In this document: in pieces, positions 16,266 through 25,066 of the stretch
Numbering within the stretch: the stretch's first letter is position 1
Layout of the letters: the number at the start of each line of letters is the position of its first letter
NCBI RefSeq assembly: GCF_019880205.1
Contig: NZ_CP082297.1
Location: forward strand, 25,115 to 89,114
Direction: 5' to 3'
DNA from: Pantoea alfalfae
GTDB lineage: Bacteria; Pseudomonadota; Gammaproteobacteria; Enterobacterales; Enterobacteriaceae
Length of the DNA: 64,000 nucleotides
Position numbers and translations under genes: made by a program
Notes under the pieces: generated by a model
Told to the model about the DNA's origin: nothing
The model's database searches: none
Seen by the model: the letters and a program-made list of their open reading frames with translations, nothing else

Positions 16266-17223
16266 AGTGATGGAGCATTATGGACTGACGCAGTCTATTG
16301 AACAGGCAGGGTATTATGAAACTGCTCACCATAAGCAGTTGATGAAAGACATTAAAGGGGCGATACGCGAAGGACGACTGATAGCCGTCTGTGGCGTGGT
16401 CGGAAGTGGCAAAACGGTCACCCTGCGACGCCTGCAGCAGCAACTGATGGATGAAAACAAAATAATTGTCGCCCGTTCCCTGTCGGTGGACAAACAGAGT
16501 GTCCGGCTCGCCACGCTGATTAACGCCCTGTTTTACGACCTGGCGCAGGATAAGCAGGTGCAGATCCCCAAACAGGGTGAACGTCGCGAGCGGGAACTGC
16601 AGGAGCTGGTCAAAAAAGGTAAACGTCCGGTGGCACTGTTTGTTGATGAGGCGCATGACCTGAACGGTAATACACTGACGGGGCTCAAACGGCTGATGGA
16701 AGTGGTTGAAGACGGCGGTGGACGGCTGTCTGTCGTTCTGGCCGGTCACCCAAAACTGCGTAATGACCTGCGTCGTCCGACGATGGAGGAAATCGGTTAT
16801 CGTACCGATATTTTTACGCTGGACGGGATCACCGGTAGTCAGCGTGAATATATCCTGTGGCTGCTGAAAACCAGTGCCGGTAAAGGTAAGCCGGAAGATA
16901 TTCTGACGACCGAAGCTGTTGACCTGCTGGCGATGAAACTTCGGACACCGCTGCAGGTCCAGTTGCACCTGACGCTGGCGATGGAAGCAGGATATCAGAC
17001 AGGTGAAAAGCCGATTACCGCCACGCTGGTTGAATCCGTGCTGTCACGCCAGCTGGATGACCTGGAACCAACGCTTACGCGGCATGGTTACCGGCTGAAG
17101 GATATGGTGGAGCAGTTCGATGCAAAACCTGCTGAAATCAGGGCATTATTTAACAATCAGTTAGACCCGGCCCGCACAGCCGAGCTACGCGACAGAATGC
17201 TGGCAGTCGGTTTGCCGATATGA
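16255..17223 (+). CDS. AAA ATPase transposition regulator (TniB/MuB/ExeA-like), 322 aa
   Basis: Walker A is at about residues 44-51 (GVVGSGKT) and Walker B is ALFVDEAHDL, followed by a sensor region (LSVVLAGHPKL) and a C-terminal helical domain. The length and the LKRLMEVVEDGGGRL stretch resemble the ExeA/TniB/MuB group that selects target DNA and stimulates the transposase. The ATG at 16255 follows an AGGAGAAG ribosome site inside the end of the transposase gene, so translation is coupled. No TniQ gene follows; the right end repeats begin directly after the stop. Confidence 0.85.
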   Translation: MRVEVMEHYGLTQSIEQAGYYETAHHKQLMKDIKGAIREGRLIAVCGVVGSGKTVTLRRLQQQLMDENKIIVARSLSVDKQSVRLATLINALFYDLAQDKQVQIPKQGERRERELQELVKKGKRPVALFVDEAHDLNGNTLTGLKRLMEVVEDGGGRLSVVLAGHPKLRNDLRRPTMEEIGYRTDIFTLDGITGSQREYILWLLKTSAGKGKPEDILTTEAVDLLAMKLRTPLQVQLHLTLAMEAGYQTGEKPITATLVESVLSRQLDDLEPTLTRHGYRLKDMVEQFDAKPAEIRALFNNQLDPARTAELRDRMLAVGLPI

Positions 17224-17397
17224 TGATGTTGATTTGCAGTTATTGTGAGCCCGGCGGACTGGATTGCGAGTCCGTCTGGCTGATTGCGAGTCCATTGTCA
17301 CTTAATGTGAGTCGGTGGCATTTTTCATTTGCAGTTAATGTGAGCCGAAATATGCGCTGATTGCGAGTCGGAGGGATTTTGATTGCGAGCCGTTACA
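17222..17397. repeat. Right end of the transposon: multiple transposase-binding repeats
   Basis: The reverse complement reproduces the left end almost base for base: TGTAACGGCTCGCAATC, then six more GACTC(G/A)CA(A/T)T or GGCTCACA(A/T)T words with identical spacers such as AACTGCAAATGAAAAATGCC. The two ends thus carry long (~175 bp) near-identical inverted repeats. Confidence 0.85.
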
Positions 17398-17660
17398 TGT
17401 AGTCAGTCAGTAAATGCCGTTATTCCGGTCAGCTGAAGACATCATTCGCTGCACCGAACTTTGCTATACGGCTGCTTAGTCAGTTTTTTCTTGGGTGAGA
17501 TATAAGGGACGAGACGGGCCACTTGCCATCTAGAGCGGTTAAAGATCGTTCCAGCCCCTTTACGCGGCAGGTCAAGCTGGTACGGTACAGAGAAAATTCG
17601 CTGACGCTGGCACTCAGGGCGCAGGTCAGGCGGAACAGGTTATTCATAGATACAGGCTAT
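17398..17660 (-). pseudogene. Degenerate DUF2913 gene remnant
   Basis: The minus strand still encodes NLFRLTCALS, YRTSLTCRVKGLE and SLTALDGKW. These align with NDLFRLTYALE, VSRTSLDAAF and GRVKGLETLFNRCGWQM of the intact gene at 38956-39555, with large internal deletions. The downstream sequence GTCAGTAAATGCCGTTATTCC near 17409-17430 also matches 38896-38917. This places two same-direction DUF2913 sequences at the two borders of the formate hydrogenlyase island. The junction with the transposon end is exact. Confidence 0.8.
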
Positions 17661-17688
17661 CATCCAATGAAAAAACAGTCTGACCGCC

Positions 17689-19791
17689 TTAGTGCGCGGT
17701 GATGCCCAGCTTTTTCATTCTGGATAATAGCGTGGTGCGTTTAAGCCCCAGCCGGAGTGCGGCACCGTGCGGTCCGGCAACGACACCATTGGTTTCTTTC
17801 AGCACGTCAATAATGTGCTGGCGTTCATCCTCTTCATGCACTGAAGAAAATGATGTGAGCGGTGGCGCGCTTACCGCAACCCTTGCCGCAGCGAGGGGGA
17901 ATGGATAATTTAATTCGTCCGGTTGCATCTCCAGTACGGTTCCGCGCGTCAGCAACACTGCCCGCTCAATCACATTTTCCAGTTCACGCACATTTCCCGG
18001 CCAGGGCATACGACTCAGCACACGCAACGTTTCTGCAGGAATACTGTCGATAGTGCGCTTCATCCGTTTCGCAATTTTACCGGTGAGGAATTTTACCAGT
18101 TGCGGAATATCCTCCGGGCGCTCGCGTAGAGGCGGGATCACAATCGGGAATACGTTAAGCCGGTAATAGAGATCACTGCGAAATCCTTTATCAGCGACCA
18201 TCTGTTTCAGGTCACGGTTAGTGGCGGCGATCATCCGGACATTGACAGAAATCAGCTTGTTACCGCCTACCCGCTCGAACTCCTGCTCCTGCAAAATACG
18301 CAGCAGTTTAGGTTGCAGCTCCAGTGGGATCTCACCGACTTCATCAAGAAATAGGGTCCCCTGATCGGCCAGCTCAAAGCGCCCCATTCTTTGCGCCGTT
18401 GCGCCCGTAAAGGCGCCTTTTTCGTGACCAAACAGGTCGCTTTCTATCAGCCCGGCAGGCATCGCTGCACAGTTCATTTTTACCATCCGTCGATCGCGAC
18501 GCTCGCCAAGATTATGAATTGCGCGTGCAATCAGCTCCTTACCGGTTCCGGTTTCTCCCAGGATCAGTACCGAGCAGTCACTTTTCGCCACAATCTCTAC
18601 CTGCTTCAATACGGCTGACATACCCGGACTTCGCCCAACAATGTCAGTAAAATCTGCGTTATGGCTGTTAATTTGCTCGGTCAGATAGAGATTTTCATGC
18701 TGTAACTTTTCTTTCAGGCTTTTGATTTCCTGATAAGCCAGCGCATTATCCACCGCGATGGCGATACGCTCGGCGATCTGCTGCAATACCCGCAGGTTGG
18801 TTGAATTAAAGTTATCCGGCAGACAGCGCGCCAGCTTTAATACGCCCAGCGTTTTGTGGCCGAAGCGCAGAGGCAGCACACACAGCGTTTTACTCTGTTC
18901 ACGCCACAGCAGATGGAACAGCGCACTGGTACTCCCCTCCTTTTCATCATCCGGTTGCTCGCTGGTCAGCAGCATTTCACCGCTTTTCATCACCTGCTGT
19001 TCCAGCGTACCTGCCAGAGCTATACGCGATTGCTCGCGTTCGGCAACATGGTTCTGGACGTAATGCGTGGCATAGACACTCGCCTCTGCGCTCTCCTTAT
19101 CGGCATCACACAACACAATGCTGATGGCATTGATATGAAAGAAATGGTGAATGGTTTTGGCAATTTCGCCGGTCAGCTCGTCGAGATCTAATTTTGACAG
19201 CACAGCATTGGTGATATCGACCAGAATACGAAAGTCATCGCGCTCGTGGCGCAGCAGGGATTGCTGGTGGAGCGCGTTTTCACGTAACTGAATTTGTTCG
19301 ACCGCAATCGCCGCCAGGGTGCAAAGCTCATACAGACCGCTTTTGTCCTCTTCACTGAACGGCGCCGGCTGCAGGCGAGTAAACTCACAGCCGCCCAGCA
19401 CCCCCTCCGATCCCAGTAAAGGGATCAGACAATAGTAATTAAAGGTTGGATAGAGGTTCAGTGCCGCCAGTTGCGGATAGCGACGATGCAACGCATCACT
19501 GCGCCAGACCTGCGTGTCAGCATTGTGCAGCAGCGCATGCACCGGGCCGGTTGCCAGTAACGTTTCATCCTGGTAACTGACCCCCTGATGATGCGAATCG
19601 AGACCGTAAAAACTGACGCGTTCACTGTTACTGGCGAACAGTACCAGCGTTACACTCTCCGCAATACCGGCGGTCTGGATCATCTGTGTCAGGGTTTCAA
19701 GCAGTGATGTCATAGTCTGTTGCACCAGTAAAGTGCGCGTAAGCTCCAGTAATCCCTGGTGTTTCATGCTGCTCATGGTTGCACTCTGCAT
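17689..19791 (-). CDS. fhlA: FhlA, formate-responsive sigma-54 activator, 700 aa
   Basis: Two N-terminal GAF-type regions (about residues 20-160 and 185-345) precede an AAA+ domain with GETGTGKE (Walker A) and GHEKGAFTGA (the sigma-54 contact loop). A Fis-type helix-turn-helix at the end (ALRLGLKRTTLLSRMKKLG) completes the layout. Length and order match E. coli FhlA (692 aa), which senses formate through its N-terminal half and activates sigma-54 promoters of hyc, hyp, hydN and fdhF. It is the last gene of the hypABCDE-fhlA unit, as in E. coli, with ~100 nt after hypE. Confidence 0.95.
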   Translation of the reverse strand: MQSATMSSMKHQGLLELTRTLLVQQTMTSLLETLTQMIQTAGIAESVTLVLFASNSERVSFYGLDSHHQGVSYQDETLLATGPVHALLHNADTQVWRSDALHRRYPQLAALNLYPTFNYYCLIPLLGSEGVLGGCEFTRLQPAPFSEEDKSGLYELCTLAAIAVEQIQLRENALHQQSLLRHERDDFRILVDITNAVLSKLDLDELTGEIAKTIHHFFHINAISIVLCDADKESAEASVYATHYVQNHVAEREQSRIALAGTLEQQVMKSGEMLLTSEQPDDEKEGSTSALFHLLWREQSKTLCVLPLRFGHKTLGVLKLARCLPDNFNSTNLRVLQQIAERIAIAVDNALAYQEIKSLKEKLQHENLYLTEQINSHNADFTDIVGRSPGMSAVLKQVEIVAKSDCSVLILGETGTGKELIARAIHNLGERRDRRMVKMNCAAMPAGLIESDLFGHEKGAFTGATAQRMGRFELADQGTLFLDEVGEIPLELQPKLLRILQEQEFERVGGNKLISVNVRMIAATNRDLKQMVADKGFRSDLYYRLNVFPIVIPPLRERPEDIPQLVKFLTGKIAKRMKRTIDSIPAETLRVLSRMPWPGNVRELENVIERAVLLTRGTVLEMQPDELNYPFPLAAARVAVSAPPLTSFSSVHEEDERQHIIDVLKETNGVVAGPHGAALRLGLKRTTLLSRMKKLGITAH

Positions 19792-19892
19792 AACATTAGC
19801 TCTGGATAAAGTTGCCTGAAAATTTTTCTCATTTGAGCGGCCGACCGCAGTAGAAGTTTACGCCTGTCAATTCCGTCATCGCCCTGATGAGA

Positions 19893-20915
19893 TCAACAAA
19901 TGCGAGGTAAGGGTTCCGCATGCGGCAACGTGAGCTGCCGTGTCACGCCCAGAGTGCCGCGCAGACAGACCTGAGGGTCCTGCGTCACGACGCCAATGGT
20001 TGTAGCGTCTTCCCCCAGCGGATGACTGCGCATCATCATAAGCACCGCCTCTTCGGCATGCGCAGCGACTACCGCCACCACCTTGCCTTCGTTGGCAAAG
20101 TTCAGCGGTTCCAGCCCCAGCAGTTCACAAAGGCCGCGCACCGCGGGTTTAACCGGTAACGCTTGCTCGTCGATGCAGATGCCAAATCCACTGGCCGCAC
20201 TGAACTCATGCAAAATGGCATTCACGCCGCCGCGGGTGGCATCACGTAAGGCATGGATACCCACAAGCGATCGCAGCGGCGCAATCATCGGCGCCAGCAC
20301 CGCACAGTCACTCTCCACGCCCAGATCCATTCCCAGCTTTTCACGCAGGTTAAGGATCGCCGCGCCGTGATCGCCGAGCGTACCGCTGACGATCACTTTA
20401 TCGCCTGCTTTTATCGCGCGGGCGGACCAGTTAACAGCGCCCGGGATGACGCCTATCCCGGCGGTATTAATAAAAATTTTATCGGCTGCTCCACGTTGCA
20501 CCACTTTAGTATCGCCGGTCACAATCGCCATGCCAGCATCGCGCGCAGTCTGCGCCATCAGGCTGACAATCCTCTGTAACTCAACCAGGGGAAAGCCCTC
20601 TTCCAGAATAAAACCGCACGAGAGCCAGCCGGGTGTCGCACCGCTGACCGCCAGATCGTTAGCCGTTCCGCATACCGCCAGCTTGCCGATGTTACCGCCG
20701 GGAAAAAAAACCGGATCGATCACGTAGCTGTCAGTGGTAAACGCCAGCAGGTCACCCTGCGCACTCAGACTGGCAAGCGACAACTGCGCGCCATCTTCCC
20801 GTTGATTGAGCCAGCAATTGTCGAAGGCGCGGAGAAACAGCTGATCGATAAGCTGCTGCATCGCGCGTCCCCCGCTGCCATGCGCCATGGTAACGACGTC
20901 TTTAGCCTCATTCAT
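19893..20915 (-). CDS. hypE: HypE, hydrogenase cyanide-ligand dehydratase, 340 aa
   Basis: The protein starts MNEAKDVVTMAHGSGGRAMQQLI and ends LPRIC; the C-terminal cysteine receives the carbamoyl group from HypF and is dehydrated to thiocyanate, the source of CN ligands for the NiFe site. The internal AIVTGDTKVV and GGVNAILHE motifs are typical of the PurM-like fold. The start at 20915 overlaps the end of hypD by 8 nt; an upstream extension to 20999 is unlikely. Confidence 0.95.
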   Translation of the reverse strand: MNEAKDVVTMAHGSGGRAMQQLIDQLFLRAFDNCWLNQREDGAQLSLASLSAQGDLLAFTTDSYVIDPVFFPGGNIGKLAVCGTANDLAVSGATPGWLSCGFILEEGFPLVELQRIVSLMAQTARDAGMAIVTGDTKVVQRGAADKIFINTAGIGVIPGAVNWSARAIKAGDKVIVSGTLGDHGAAILNLREKLGMDLGVESDCAVLAPMIAPLRSLVGIHALRDATRGGVNAILHEFSAASGFGICIDEQALPVKPAVRGLCELLGLEPLNFANEGKVVAVVAAHAEEAVLMMMRSHPLGEDATTIGVVTQDPQVCLRGTLGVTRQLTLPHAEPLPRIC

Positions 20916-22077
20916 CCTGACTAACCTTCTGTTGTTGTTTATGCTGTGGCTGGCTGGCAATGGTCGCCTCCTGATGCCGGTACTGATACCATGCCGCACA
21001 CGCGCCTTCAGAGGAGACCATCAGCGCGCCGAAGGCATTGTGCGGCGTACAGCCGGTGCCAAACAGCGGGCATTGATGCGGTTTGCATCGCCCGGTCAGT
21101 ACCTCACCGCAGCGGGAACGGGGATCGTCCGCTACCGGCTGCGCCTGCGGGCTGAACCTACGCTCCACATCAAACATCGCATAGGCAGATGTCAGGGAAA
21201 TACCTGAGCGTTCAATCATCCCCAGTCCGCGCCACTCGCTACTGCCAGACAGCGTAAACACCTCTCGCATCGCTTTCTGAGCCAGCAGGTTACCCTGCTC
21301 TGGCACGACGCGGCGGTACTGGTTTTCCGTTTTACACGACGCCTCGCCAACCTGTTTCACCAGCATCAGCACGCTTTGCAGCATATCGAGGGGTTCAAAG
21401 CCGCTGATCACCAGCGGTTTGCCAAATTCCTGATTGATAAAATGATAAGGTGCGGCGCCAGTAATCATGCTGACGTGGCCGGGAGCCAGAAAGGCATCAA
21501 TCCGTACATCATCCTGTGAGAGCAGACTCCGCAGGGTGGGCATCAGGCTAATGTGTTGGCAGAAGATGCTGAAATTGGTCAGCCGTTCGCGCCGCGCCTG
21601 TTGTAGCGTAACGGCAGTCACTGGCTGCGTGGTTTCAAATCCGAGGGCGAAAAATACCACCTGCCGCGCCGGGTTCTCACGTGCCAGTCTCAGCCCATCC
21701 AACGGTGAATAGACCACCCGTATATCCGCGCCGCGTTCACGCGCCTGCGCCAGTGATCCGTGTTGCCCCGGCACACGCAGCGCGTCACCAAAGGTACAAA
21801 AAATCACCTCAGGATGTGCGGCAATCTCACAACAGGCATCGATGCGCCCCATCGGCAATACACAGACCGGGCAGCCCGGTCCGTGGATAAACTCCAGCTG
21901 GGGCGGCAGCAGTTTGTCCAGACCGAATTTGAAGATAGCGTGGGTATGGCCACCACAGACTTCCATAATCTGCAGCGGTTTGTCGGCGGTATACGGCAGT
22001 AATCCCGCCCGCTGGTGCAACTGTTCAAGCAGCGTTTTCGCCAGTTGCGGATCCCGGAACTCATCAACAAAACGCAT
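20908..22077 (-). CDS. hypD: HypD, Fe-S scaffold for Fe(CN)2CO assembly, 389 aa
   Basis: It has the signature motifs CGGHTHAIFKFG (~residue 40), GPGCPVCVLP (~70) and the C-terminal cysteines (RCGEVLTGRCKPHQCPLFGTGC) that hold the [4Fe-4S] cluster. HypD with HypC carries the iron on which cyanide and CO are placed before insertion in the large subunit HycE. Start (ATG at 22077) overlaps the hypC stop as TAATG. Slightly longer than E. coli HypD (373 aa) because of a polar C-terminal tail. Confidence 0.95.
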   Translation of the reverse strand: MRFVDEFRDPQLAKTLLEQLHQRAGLLPYTADKPLQIMEVCGGHTHAIFKFGLDKLLPPQLEFIHGPGCPVCVLPMGRIDACCEIAAHPEVIFCTFGDALRVPGQHGSLAQARERGADIRVVYSPLDGLRLARENPARQVVFFALGFETTQPVTAVTLQQARRERLTNFSIFCQHISLMPTLRSLLSQDDVRIDAFLAPGHVSMITGAAPYHFINQEFGKPLVISGFEPLDMLQSVLMLVKQVGEASCKTENQYRRVVPEQGNLLAQKAMREVFTLSGSSEWRGLGMIERSGISLTSAYAMFDVERRFSPQAQPVADDPRSRCGEVLTGRCKPHQCPLFGTGCTPHNAFGALMVSSEGACAAWYQYRHQEATIASQPQHKQQQKVSQDE

Positions 22078-22355
22078 TATCTTTCCTCTCCTCCGCGCAG
22101 GAAAAGAGCAACATCGGTTTCCAGTTCGCCCATAGCATGCAATGCGGCCAGGGTTTGCCGGGCTTCGCGCTCATCCAGTCGGCTTAAGGCGAACCCGACA
22201 TGGATTAACACCCAGCAACCGACCAGCGCTTCAGGTTCATCTTCGCAGACCAGCGCAATGTTGACTTCACGGCGCAGACCGCAGACCTCGGCCCACGCGT
22301 GATCAGCCTGCTTCGCATGCAGCGCAAAGATCTGTCCCGGAATGCCTATGCACAT
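22077..22355 (-). CDS. hypC: HypC, hydrogenase assembly chaperone, 92 aa
   Basis: The N-terminus MCIGIPGQI is diagnostic of the HypC/HybG family; Cys2 binds HypD and the iron precursor. The start at 22355 fixes this N-terminus and overlaps the hypB end by 10 nt. It is the HycE-type chaperone expected for hydrogenase 3 maturation. Confidence 0.95.
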   Translation of the reverse strand: MCIGIPGQIFALHAKQADHAWAEVCGLRREVNIALVCEDEPEALVGCWVLIHVGFALSRLDEREARQTLAALHAMGELETDVALFLRGGEER

Positions 22356-23113
22356 CGCTGCTGCTCCAGCCAGGCCAGCCACTGATCCATCCCGGCGCCG
22401 GTGGTGGCTGACAGGGCAATCACCTCAATCCGGGGATTGACCTGTCGCGCATGGGCGATACAGGTGTCGACGTCAAAGCTGACGTACGGCAGCAGATCAA
22501 TTTTATTGAGGATCATAAGCCCGGAGGCGGCAAACATATCGGGGTATTTCAGCGGCTTGTCTTCGCCTTCGGTCACCGAAAGCACCGCTATTTTGTGTCG
22601 CTCGCCAAGATCAAAACTGGCCGGACAGACTAGATTGCCGACATTCTCAATAAACAGCAGGCTGTTTTTAGCGGGCGACAACTGATGCAGCGCATCGTGA
22701 ACCATTTGCGCATCCAGATGGCATCCTTTTCCGGTATTGACCTGAATGGCCGCCACACCGGTCGCGCGGATTCGGTCGGCGTCGCGGGTTGTCTGCTGGT
22801 CACCTTCAATCACCGCACACTCCACGCCGGATGCCAGCTGGGTCAGGGTGCGGGTCAGCAAGGTGGTTTTACCGGAGCCGGGACTGGAAACCAGATTGAG
22901 TGCCAGAATGCCCGCAGCAGCAAAATGTTCACGGTTGTGGCCGGCAATATAGTTATTCTTCGCCAGCACATCCATTTCGATATCCACCAGCCGACGTGAC
23001 GCAAATGGCAGCCTGTCGCGATTATCCGATGAATGAGGGTGGAAATGATGATCGCCGCTGCTTGTCCCTTCAATTCGCTGTTCGCCACTGGCACAACCAC
23101 AGATACTGCACAT
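22346..23113 (-). CDS. hypB: HypB, nickel-inserting GTPase, 255 aa
   Basis: It begins [12 protein letters not shown] (the high-affinity CxxCGC nickel site), followed by a short His-rich stretch (DHHFHPHSS), a P-loop GSGKTTLL, and [15 protein letters not shown] with the metal-binding Cys of the G domain. HypB with HypA delivers nickel into the large subunit. The start was set at the ATG at 23113 to give Cys2; six residues upstream are possible but not seen in relatives. Gap of 30 nt after hypA. Confidence 0.95.
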   Translation of the reverse strand: MCSICGCASGEQRIEGTSSGDHHFHPHSSDNRDRLPFASRRLVDIEMDVLAKNNYIAGHNREHFAAAGILALNLVSSPGSGKTTLLTRTLTQLASGVECAVIEGDQQTTRDADRIRATGVAAIQVNTGKGCHLDAQMVHDALHQLSPAKNSLLFIENVGNLVCPASFDLGERHKIAVLSVTEGEDKPLKYPDMFAASGLMILNKIDLLPYVSFDVDTCIAHARQVNPRIEVIALSATTGAGMDQWLAWLEQQRCA

Positions 23114-23143
23114 AACCTTCTCCCGGGACACATTGAGTGTCTG

Positions 23144-23488
23144 TTATTCAATTTCGATGCGTTTAATTTTCATGCCGTTATCGGCAATGACCCGTACCTG
23201 ACGTCCAGCGCAGTGCGGACACAGCGATACGCCAGGACTGATTAAAGTGATCATCTGCTGACAGGCGTCACACCAGTGGGTGGCGACGGGTGTTTCAAGA
23301 TGCAGAATAGCGCCCTCAGCGAGCGTTTCGCGGCAGACCAGAGCAAAGCAAAATTGCACCGCTTCCGGTTCCACACAGGCAAGCGGTCCTATTTCCATCC
23401 AGACCGCAGTAATTCTTCTGGCATTATTTTTTCGCCCCACCTGCTGCATTATTTCAACCGCGTTCTGACATAGCGTAATCTCATGCAT
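23144..23488 (-). CDS. hypA: HypA, nickel metallochaperone, 114 aa
   Basis: It starts MHEITLCQ with the nickel-binding His2-Glu3. The zinc site is at residues ~73-93 (CDACQQM and CPHC). It is the first gene of the hypABCDE-fhlA unit and is transcribed away from hycA; the ~350-bp spacer holds the shared FhlA site and two sigma-54 promoters. Confidence 0.95.
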   Translation of the reverse strand: MHEITLCQNAVEIMQQVGRKNNARRITAVWMEIGPLACVEPEAVQFCFALVCRETLAEGAILHLETPVATHWCDACQQMITLISPGVSLCPHCAGRQVRVIADNGMKIKRIEIE

Positions 23489-23535
23489 ATTCTTTCTCAG
23501 GCGCCAGCTGAATTAAACGTGAATGTAAAAACAAC

Positions 23536-23552
23536 AAGCAACATTGATGCCA
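23536..23552 (-). promoter_or_regulatory. Sigma-54 promoter for hypABCDE-fhlA
   Basis: The minus strand reads TGGCATCAATGTTGCTT, close to the TGGCAC-N5-TTGCW consensus, with GG and GC separated by 10 nt. It lies 48 bp upstream of hypA, with the FhlA-type inverted repeat further upstream. Confidence 0.75.
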
Positions 23553-23618
23553 GCTTTATTAAATAGCAGGTAAAAAAACTCTTTCGGATTGAAATATTCG
23601 CAACCTTCTCCGTCAGAA

Positions 23619-23644
23619 ATGTCGAAAATAGTCGCCATCGACAT
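23619..23644. promoter_or_regulatory. Candidate FhlA upstream activating sequence between hypA and hycA
   Basis: ATGTCG and CGACAT form an inverted repeat separated by 14 bp (AAAATAGTCGCCAT), like the TGTCG...CGACA sites bound by FhlA in E. coli. It sits about 70 bp from the hypA promoter and about 90 bp from the hycA promoter, a normal distance for an enhancer site. Confidence 0.65.
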
Positions 23645-23732
23645 ATCTGCCTTCTTTTCAGCCCGGAAAAATTTGACGTAATAACGCGATTAAGTAGTTA
23701 AAACTTATTCAGTTAGTCAACACAGAACGATA

Positions 23733-23748
23733 TTGGCCCGTTTTATGC
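23733..23748 (+). promoter_or_regulatory. Sigma-54 promoter for the hyc operon
   Basis: TTGGCCCGTTTTATGC has GG and GC spaced by 10 nt, like the E. coli hyc promoter. It is ~92 bp before the hycA start. Confidence 0.75.
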
Positions 23749-23839
23749 TAGGAGAGCCTTTTACATAGTATGTCGTCGTCACTATGGCACCCAGATAAAT
23801 ACAAAGCCTTTACGCAACACTTTTTAACGGGTAATAACT

Positions 23840-24307
23840 ATGAGTACACTGAGCGAACTGACCAGCAAAGCGGATTATATTGCCAGCAAGAACAGTCATC
23901 TGAAATCACACTGGCAAACCTATCAGAACAGCCTGACACAGGCGATAACCCAACTAAATGTCCAGATAAATCATGCATTCATCTACGGTGAAGAGCAGGA
24001 TCTCCGCTTCACGTTGTTTAACCATTTCATCATCAGCATTCATCTCAGCGACGATTTTTACAGTCAGGAACTCGTTTACAGTCTGAACATGGCGCACGGT
24101 GATGAACAGCCTGATTTCCGCACGTTTTCCCACGCCACCCTGAACGAGCAGGGATGGGTAGACAGCACGGTAGATATAAAAGATAAGCGTGCGGTGCTGG
24201 AGCACTACCTCAATAAAATATCGGCTATTTATGACTGTCTGTTTCATTCGCTGAAAACAAATCAGCCGGTTTACCCTGCGCTGGAAAAATTACTTATCCG
24301 CCGATGA
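23840..24307 (+). CDS. hycA: HycA, formate hydrogenlyase negative regulator, 155 aa
   Basis: It aligns with E. coli HycA from the N-terminus (SELTSKADYIASKNSHL) to VLEHYLNKISAIYDCLF. It is a small soluble protein that counteracts FhlA, giving negative feedback on the regulon. It is the first gene of hycABCDEFGHI. Divergence from E. coli is substantial, as is usual for this protein. A 132-bp gap with a palindrome follows before hycB. Confidence 0.9.
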   Translation: MSTLSELTSKADYIASKNSHLKSHWQTYQNSLTQAITQLNVQINHAFIYGEEQDLRFTLFNHFIISIHLSDDFYSQELVYSLNMAHGDEQPDFRTFSHATLNEQGWVDSTVDIKDKRAVLEHYLNKISAIYDCLFHSLKTNQPVYPALEKLLIRR

Positions 24308-24368
24308 TCCCGCTTATTTACCGATCAGTCCGCATCGTTTTTATTGCCGCTGAGGCGCGGATTAATTC

Positions 24369-24382
24369 CGACATAAATGTCG
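24369..24382. promoter_or_regulatory. Palindrome in the hycA-hycB gap, possible second FhlA site
   Basis: CGACATAAATGTCG is an inverted repeat with the same CGACA/TGTCG half-sites as the hypA-hycA site. GACGACTTCGTC and TTTGACGAA follow nearby. E. coli also has an FhlA site in this gap that serves hyp expression. Confidence 0.55.
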
Positions 24383-24439
24383 AAATATCAATTTACGTGA
24401 CGACTTCGTCATATTTGACGAATAGCCCGAGGAGAGTTC

Positions 24440-25066
24440 ATGCGCACTAATACAGCCATGAATCAATATGTGATAGCCGACCCGAAACGTTGTATCGGTT
24501 GTAATACCTGTATGGCCACCTGTTCTCAGGAGCATCTGCGCCACGGTTTACAATCTGCACCGCGTTTGCAGGTCATGCGTAACCGCCTGGATTCAGTGCC
24601 GGTGATGTGTCATCAGTGTGAAGACGCGCCGTGCGCGCAGGTTTGTCCGGTGAATGCCATCACCCGCGAAAACGACGCCATCCATCTTAACGAGAGTCTG
24701 TGTGTGAGCTGCAAGCTGTGCGGTATCGCCTGTCCGTTCGGAGCGATTACGTTTTCCGCCAGCACACCGCTGGATATTCCACGCGACTGCAATACCTCAA
24801 AAGCGCTGCCCACCCCACGTGCACCGCGTGCCGTCAGCCCGTTTCTCGACTGCGTACCGGGGCTTCGCGCCGTGGCGGTGAAATGCGATTTATGCAGCTT
24901 CAGCCCTGAAGGTCCGGCATGCATTAAAACCTGTCCGACACAGGCCATCACACTGATTACCCCCAGCCTGGCTGAATATTCCAGCCAGCAAAAACGCCTC
25001 AATGCCATGAACGCTTTCCCCGCCGGACTGAACTCACTGAATGCCCCTGATACGGAGGCTAAATAA
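24440..25066 (+). CDS. hycB: HycB, Fe-S electron-transfer subunit of FHL, 208 aa
   Basis: A polyferredoxin with four 4Fe-4S binding motifs: CIGCNTCMATC, CHQCEDAPCAQVCP, CVSCKLCGIACP and a CDLC...CIKTCP set. It links the formate dehydrogenase FdhF to the membrane hydrogenase. The ATG at 24440 has a GAGGAG ribosome site; E. coli HycB would correspond to the internal ATG at 24458. The stop overlaps the hycC start (TAATG). Confidence 0.95.
   Translation: MRTNTAMNQYVIADPKRCIGCNTCMATCSQEHLRHGLQSAPRLQVMRNRLDSVPVMCHQCEDAPCAQVCPVNAITRENDAIHLNESLCVSCKLCGIACPFGAITFSASTPLDIPRDCNTSKALPTPRAPRAVSPFLDCVPGLRAVAVKCDLCSFSPEGPACIKTCPTQAITLITPSLAEYSSQQKRLNAMNAFPAGLNSLNAPDTEAK

Larger units (their letters stand above)
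12284..17397. mobile_element. Tn5053/Tn7-like transposon with resolvase, DDE transposase and AAA ATPase, ~5.1 kb
   Basis: The ends are an inverted repeat that starts TGTAACGGCTCGCAATC on both sides (TGT...ACA termini) and extends for ~175 bp with many internal repeats. Inside are a two-gene passenger, a serine resolvase with a res-like region, a Mu-type transposase and an AAA ATPase, the core of TniA/TniB-type transposition. No TniQ homologue is present. The flanks (ATACA left, TGTAG right) are not a direct target duplication: the left flank is repB and the right flank is DUF2913-associated DNA. The element has thus been involved in a rearrangement. Confidence 0.85.

Noticed and set aside
12284..17397. 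Element considered as a CRISPR-associated transposon
   Set aside because: No TniQ and no cas genes are present, and there is no repeat-spacer array inside the element.
20916..20999. Longer N-terminus for hypE
   Set aside because: The extension is inside hypD, is unlike HypE proteins, and the standard N-terminus starts at 20915.
23536..23748. Sigma-70 promoters for hyc/hyp
   Set aside because: No convincing -35/-10 pairs were seen, whereas sigma-54 elements and an FhlA-type site fit well and fhlA is present.
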